A stretch of DNA of 8,944 nt. It comes from Actinomycetes bacterium. GTDB lineage: Bacteria; Actinomycetota; Thermoleophilia; Solirubrobacterales; Solirubrobacteraceae. Positions 5,422 through 8,944 of the stretch are shown piece by piece (position 1 is the stretch's first letter; each line of letters starts with the position of its first letter). The notes under the pieces were generated by a model that was not told the origin of the DNA, did no database searches, and saw only the letters and a program-made list of their open reading frames with translations. A program made the translations under genes and the position numbers. Where the stretch lies: contig JAEXXR010000382.1 of assembly GCA_023405705.1 (NCBI GenBank), positions 1-8,944 on the forward strand, written 5' to 3'.

Positions 5422-6768
5422 GTGTCGGCTGCGACGGTCACCGACGGGAGAGGCGCTCCGGAGCGAGGCGCCCCGGAGCGGCGGCCGGGGCGCGGGCGCG
5501 CGCGCCTCGTCCCGCTGCTGTTCCTCGCCCCGGCGCTGATCTTCCTCGTCGTCTGGGTGATCTACCCGACGATCTGGACGATCGTCCGCAGCTTCTTCGA
5601 CCGCGGCGGCGGGGAGTTCGTCTTCCTCGACAACTACAAGGAGATCTTCACCACCGACACGCTCACGACGGCGATAAGGAACAACGTCATCTGGGTCGCC
5701 GTCGTGCCCGCGTTCGTGACCGCGATCGGCCTGATCTTCGCGGTCCTGACCGAGCGCGTCCGCTGGTCGACCGCGTTCAAGACGGCCGTCTTCATGCCGA
5801 TGGCGATCTCGCTGTTCGCGGCCGGCGTGATCTGGCGGATCATGGACGAGAAGGACCCGTCGCAGGGCACGATCAACGCCGTCATCAAGGTCTTCGACGA
5901 CGCCTTCGGCGGCGGCGGGGCGCTGACCGCCGCGCAGCCCTCGACGCCGCAGCTGACCGGCTCGATCTCGTCCGGGTTCGTCTTGAGAACGCCGCTGAGA
6001 GCCGGCGACACGGCCGAGCTGGGTCTGACCGCGATCCCGCCCGACGAGGTCCCGAGAGACGCGCCCGACGCGGTCGCGCCGAGACCCGAGAGCGGCGCGA
6101 TCACCGGCACCGTCTGGCGTGACTTCAAGCCCGGCGGCGGCAGACCCGGGGTGGTGGAGAGCGGCGAGCAGGGGATCGCCGGAGCGACCGTCCAGCTGCG
6201 CGACAGCGGCGGCGGGGTGGTGGCGACGCAGACCACGTCGGACGACGGGGCGTTCGTCTTCAGAGACGTCGGCTCCGGCGAGTTCAGAGTCGCGATCGCC
6301 GCACAGACCTTCACCGCGCCGTTCACCGGCGTCTCCTGGCTGGGCGAGAAGCTGATCACCCCGGCGGTGATGATCGCCTACATCTGGGTCTGGGCCGGCT
6401 TCGCGATGGTGATCATCGCGGCCGGGCTGTCGGCGATCTCGCGCGAGGTGCTGGAGGCGGCGCGGACCGACGGCGCGACCGAGTGGCAGGTCTTCCGAAG
6501 GGTGACGGTGCCGATGCTGGCGCCGGTCCTGTCGGTCGTCTTCATCACGATGATCATCAACGTCCTGAAGGTCTTCGACATCATCCTGTCGGTCGCGCCG
6601 CAGTCCTCCCAGGACGACGCGAACGTGATCGCGCTGGCGATGTGGCGGACCTCCTTCGGCGGCGTCAACGACTTCGGGCTCGGCTCGGCGATCGCCGTCT
6701 TCCTGTTCCTGCTGGTGATCCCGGTGCTGGCGCTGAACATCCGGCGCTTCAAGCGGGAGGAGGCGTAG
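5422..6768 (+). CDS. Carbohydrate ABC importer permease, MalF/UgpA-type, with SdrD-B-like loop insertion
   Basis: The product has 448 residues, against about 290-320 for ordinary UgpA-type permeases. The GTG start at 5422 has AGGGG at 5411-5415. Six membrane helices are seen at about 29-51, 88-108, 120-140, 312-335, 365-385 and 418-440. The cytoplasmic EAA loop, which docks on the ATPase, is at about 342-364 (EAARTDGATEWQVFRRVTVP). The extra length is an insertion at about 165-300 between helices 3 and 4, which by the alternating topology faces outside. Its first part (165-223) is a Pro/Gly-rich beta-like segment. Its second (225-295) has the SdrD-B/carboxypeptidase-regulatory pattern: ITGTVWRD, then GEQGIAGATVQLRD, then VATQTTSDDGAFVFRDVGSGEFRVAI. 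The permease sequence resumes cleanly with GVSWLGEKLITPAVM, so the insertion is in frame and the core is complete. Seven of nine arginines in the insertion are AGA, against 1 of 21 elsewhere in the protein. It pairs with the next gene to form the heterodimeric channel. Confidence 0.92.
   Translation: MSAATVTDGRGAPERGAPERRPGRGRARLVPLLFLAPALIFLVVWVIYPTIWTIVRSFFDRGGGEFVFLDNYKEIFTTDTLTTAIRNNVIWVAVVPAFVTAIGLIFAVLTERVRWSTAFKTAVFMPMAISLFAAGVIWRIMDEKDPSQGTINAVIKVFDDAFGGGGALTAAQPSTPQLTGSISSGFVLRTPLRAGDTAELGLTAIPPDEVPRDAPDAVAPRPESGAITGTVWRDFKPGGGRPGVVESGEQGIAGATVQLRDSGGGVVATQTTSDDGAFVFRDVGSGEFRVAIAAQTFTAPFTGVSWLGEKLITPAVMIAYIWVWAGFAMVIIAAGLSAISREVLEAARTDGATEWQVFRRVTVPMLAPVLSVVFITMIINVLKVFDIILSVAPQSSQDDANVIALAMWRTSFGGVNDFGLGSAIAVFLFLLVIPVLALNIRRFKREEA
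5451..5480 (+). repeat. Tandem 2 x 15-bp repeat at the permease N-terminus
   Basis: Two adjacent units, AGGCGCTCCGGAGCG (5451-5465) and AGGCGCCCCGGAGCG (5466-5480), differ at one base and encode GAPER twice (residues 11-20). The first unit contains the perfect palindrome CGCTCCGGAGCG. It is probably a small slippage duplication in the disordered cytoplasmic tail and has no evident function. Confidence 0.6.
5914..6321 (+). other. Domain insertion: extracytoplasmic loop with SdrD-B/Ig-like fold within the permease
   Basis: This marks permease residues about 165-300. The SdrD-B-like part lies at about 6094-6306. In known proteins such domains are small seven-stranded beta sandwiches found in surface and wall proteins as stalks or adhesion modules. 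Here the domain sits between core helices 3 and 4 of a transporter and faces the binding protein. Boundaries are estimated from where the permease pattern (INAVIKVFDD before, GVSWLGEKLITP after) stops and resumes. Confidence 0.7.
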
Positions 6769-7701
6769 ATGTCGGTCTCCGGTGAAGCGGCCGGCGGGCG
6801 TGCCGTCACGGTGAGAAGAGCGGGCGAAGGGGCCCGGGCCTCGGTGCGCCGGCCGGAGTCGCGCGCTGCGCGGATCGGCAGAGCGGTCGCGCGCGGGCCG
6901 CTGAACATCCTGCTGGTCGTGATCGCGCTGCTGTGGCTGGTGCCGACGATCGGGCTGCTGTTCACCTCGCTGCTGCCGGCGTCGGAGATCACGACGAGCG
7001 GCTGGTGGAAGATCGTCTCGCAGCCGAGCCTCGCGACCTTCGACAACTACACCGCGCTGTTCGACAACAGAGACATCATGGACGCGCTGTGGGTGACGGT
7101 GCAGATCGCCGTCGGCAACACCGTCCTGCTCGTCGTCGTCGCGTCGCTCGCCGGCTACGCCTTCGCCTGGCTCGACTTCCCCGGCCGCGACTGGCTGTTC
7201 GTCGTCGTGATCGGGCTGCTCGTCGTGCCGCTGCAGGTCGCGCTGATCCCGATCTTCTCGCTCTACAACGACACCGGCCTGTTCGACACCGTGCTCGGCC
7301 TCGTCCTCTTCCACGTCGCCTTCGGCCTGCCGTTCGGCATCTTCCTGATGCGCAACTTCTTCGCCGGGATCCCGAGAGACATCCTCGAGTCGGCGCGCAT
7401 CGACGGCGCCTCGGAGGTGCGGATCTTCCTGCGGCTGATCCTGCCGCTCGGCCTGCCGGCGATCGCCTCGCTGGCGATCTTCCAGTTCCTGTGGTCGTGG
7501 AACGACCTGATCGTCGCGCTGACGTTCGGGCGCGACACCCAGCCGCTGACGGTCGCGATCTTCTCGCAGACGCGCCAGTTCGGCTCCAACATCGACCTGA
7601 TCGCGCCGGCCTCGTTCCTCTCGCTGGCGATCCCGCTGTGCGTCTTCCTCGCCTTCCAGCGCTACTTCGTGCAGGGGATGCTGGCCGGGTCGGTGAAGTG
7701 A
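6769..7701 (+). CDS. Carbohydrate ABC importer permease, MalG/UgpE-type
   Basis: The product has 310 residues, slightly longer than the common 270-300 because of a basic, probably cytoplasmic tail of about 44 residues. Six membrane helices are predicted at about 45-67, 108-132, 142-162, 173-195, 228-248 and 281-301. The EAA loop is at about 204-227 (DILESARIDGASEVRIFLRLILP), and the FFAGIPRD segment before it and the FQFLWSWNDL segment after it are typical of the MalG side of the channel. There is no extra domain, unlike its partner. The ATG follows the previous TAG with no gap, and GGGAGGAGG at 6755-6763 lies 5 bases upstream, so it is translated with the preceding permease. Five of 20 arginines are AGA. 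This is the last gene of the importer operon; 64 bases follow before the next gene, with no clear terminator. Confidence 0.93.
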   Translation: MSVSGEAAGGRAVTVRRAGEGARASVRRPESRAARIGRAVARGPLNILLVVIALLWLVPTIGLLFTSLLPASEITTSGWWKIVSQPSLATFDNYTALFDNRDIMDALWVTVQIAVGNTVLLVVVASLAGYAFAWLDFPGRDWLFVVVIGLLVVPLQVALIPIFSLYNDTGLFDTVLGLVLFHVAFGLPFGIFLMRNFFAGIPRDILESARIDGASEVRIFLRLILPLGLPAIASLAIFQFLWSWNDLIVALTFGRDTQPLTVAIFSQTRQFGSNIDLIAPASFLSLAIPLCVFLAFQRYFVQGMLAGSVK

Positions 7702-7765
7702 TCTCGGGTGGCGCGCGGGCGGGGCGGCCGGCGGTCGCCGCGTCCGCTGTGTCACGGTGAGGGCC

Positions 7766-8899
7766 ATGTCCTTCTGGAGCCCGCGGGTCGCGACCGGGGC
7801 GATGTTCCTCGTCAGCGGCGCCGTGATCGGCACCTGGGCGGCGAACGTGCCGTACGTCCGCGACCGGCTCGACATCTCGACGACGACGATCGGCCTCTGC
7901 CTGCTCGCGATGGCGGCCGGCTCGCTGCTGGCGATGCCGCTGACCGGGCGCGAGCTGTCGCGACGGCCGAGCGCGCAGCTGACGCGGCTCGGGGCTCTGC
8001 TCGTTCCGCTTGCCGGGATCGTGCCGCTGCTGGCGCCGTCGGTGGCGGGGCTCGCGGGCGCGCTGTTCCTGCTCGGGATCGCGGTCGGGATCGTCGACGT
8101 CTCGATGAACGCCCACGGCGTCGCGGTCGAGCGCGAGACGGGACGGCCGGTGATGTCGTCGCTGCACGCCGCCTGGAGCTTCGGCGGGCTCGGCGCGGCG
8201 GGCGGCGTCGCGCTCGGGCATCTCGTCGGCGCCGATCCGCGGGTGGCGGCGGCCGTCGTGCTCGCGCTGCTGCTCGTCGTGGGCCTGCTCGCCGGGCCGC
8301 ACCTGGGTGGGATGTCGGTGGCCTCCGACGCGGCCTCGCCGGAGGGGCCGCGGTTCGCGCGACCCTCGCGCGGCGTGCTGCTGATCGGCGTGATGGTCTT
8401 CGCGCTGTTCATGGCCGAGGGCGCGGTGACCGACTGGTCGGCGCTCTACCTCGACCGCGATCTCGACGCCGGTGCTGGGATCGCGGCGCTCGGCTACGGC
8501 GCCTTCGCGGGCGGGATGGCGCTGTCGCGGGCGTTCGGAGACCGGCTCAACCGCGTCGTCGGCGCCCGCCGGCTGCTGGTCGGCGGCTCGGCGCTCGCGG
8601 CCGTGTCGCTGGGGCTGATGGTCGTGCTCGGGGTCGCCGCGCTGGCGCTCCCGCTGCTGCTGCTCGCCGGGATCGGCGCCGGCAACGGCGTGCCGCTGCT
8701 GTTCAGCGCCGCCGGCAGGATCCGCGACATGCCGCCCGGTCCGGCGATCGCGGCCGCCTCGACGATGGGCTATCTCGGCCTGCTCGCCGGTCCGCCGCTG
8801 CTCGGCTTCGTCGCCGACGCGACCAGCCTGCCGGCCGCGCTCGGCATCACCGCAGTGCTGACCGGCGGCGTCGCGGCGCTGGGGACGCGGAGGGGGTAG
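7766..8899 (+). CDS. Major facilitator superfamily transporter, YbjJ-like group
   Basis: The product has 377 residues with about twelve hydrophobic segments and a short central hydrophilic loop at 181-202 dividing two six-helix halves. Pattern landmarks of the YbjJ-like/fucose-permease-like group are seen: GTWAANVPYVRDRL (22-35), DVSMNAHGVAVE (111-122), MSSLHAAWSFGGLGAA (130-145) and AEGAVTDWSALYL (217-229). It should be a secondary transporter in the inner membrane; the substrate is unknown, and such proteins are often annotated as putative efflux or sugar permeases. Start choice is uncertain: the ATG at 7766 has GTGAGGG only 2 bases upstream, and an in-frame GTG at 7757 would add three residues but has no ribosome binding site. 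It lies 64 bases after the ABC operon on the same strand, so co-transcription is possible but not shown. It has no AGA arginine codons (0 of 23), unlike the operon before it. Confidence 0.9.
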   Translation: MSFWSPRVATGAMFLVSGAVIGTWAANVPYVRDRLDISTTTIGLCLLAMAAGSLLAMPLTGRELSRRPSAQLTRLGALLVPLAGIVPLLAPSVAGLAGALFLLGIAVGIVDVSMNAHGVAVERETGRPVMSSLHAAWSFGGLGAAGGVALGHLVGADPRVAAAVVLALLLVVGLLAGPHLGGMSVASDAASPEGPRFARPSRGVLLIGVMVFALFMAEGAVTDWSALYLDRDLDAGAGIAALGYGAFAGGMALSRAFGDRLNRVVGARRLLVGGSALAAVSLGLMVVLGVAALALPLLLLAGIGAGNGVPLLFSAAGRIRDMPPGPAIAAASTMGYLGLLAGPPLLGFVADATSLPAALGITAVLTGGVAALGTRRG

Positions 8900-8944
8900 G
8901 GGCTGAGCGGGGCGCTGGTGCGGTCGCGCCGCGTGTTCTCATGC

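Noticed and set aside
7702..7765. GC-rich gap between the ABC operon and the MFS gene searched for a terminator or promoter
   Set aside because: Only a 5-bp stem and a 9-bp TCACGGTGA dyad are found, with no T-run and no convincing -35/-10 pair.
4033..8412. A 1459-codon open frame on the minus strand across the whole ABC operon
   Set aside because: It is antisense to four genes with intact family motifs. Its translation is a low-complexity Arg/Asp/Glu/Gly mix, typical of a spurious frame in high-GC DNA.
8920..8932. GCGG/CCGC inverted repeat after the MFS gene
   Set aside because: The stem is only 4 bp and has no T-run. It is too weak to call a terminator, and the window ends here.

Overview
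The window is very GC-rich, with G or C at most third codon positions. It uses GTG and TTG starts, has short intergenic gaps, and encodes a lipoprotein-type solute-binding protein inside an ABC operon. This suggests a high-GC actinobacterium. A Thermoleophilia/Conexibacter-like member is possible, but that is only an impression; no rRNA or marker gene is present to settle it. I see no tRNA, rRNA, CRISPR array, insertion sequence or phage gene.

Layout. (1) 1-646: a 181-residue YceI-family protein on the + strand. Ahead of it is a comparatively AT-rich promoter region with two TTGC-N4-GCAA-type operator sites bracketing the -35 and -10 elements. (2) 636-2666, - strand: a large membrane-anchored GGDEF + HD-GYP protein of cyclic-di-GMP metabolism. 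It converges on the YceI gene and overlaps its end by 11 bp. A nearly perfect 36-bp palindrome sits just past the YceI stop, inside the 3' end of the GGDEF/HD-GYP gene. (3) 2667-2830: a divergent control region with several perfect palindromes. (4) 2831-7701, + strand: a complete four-gene carbohydrate ABC importer in the order ATPase, binding protein, MalF/UgpA-type permease, MalG/UgpE-type permease. Junctions are a 4-base overlap, a 9-base gap and a 0-base gap, so this is one operon. (5) 7766-8899, + strand: a separate major facilitator transporter of the YbjJ-like group. The last 45 bases hold nothing I can call.

How the genes work together. The ABC genes form a self-sufficient importer: a membrane-tethered receptor, two six-helix permeases with EAA loops, and an MsmK/UgpC-class ATPase. 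The receptor resembles the alpha-glucoside (AglE-like) group, but no hydrolase or regulator lies in the window, so the substrate is unproven. The most unusual part is a roughly 135-residue extracytoplasmic insertion in the first permease that ends in an SdrD-B-like/Ig-like beta domain. By position it could contact the receptor, as the unrelated P2 loop of E. coli MalF does. In the operon the arginine codon AGA is concentrated in the exported parts (19 of 27 in the binding protein, 7 of 9 in the permease insertion), while the genes outside the operon almost never use it (1 of 84 by hand count). The YceI, c-di-GMP and MFS genes have no evident functional link to the importer.
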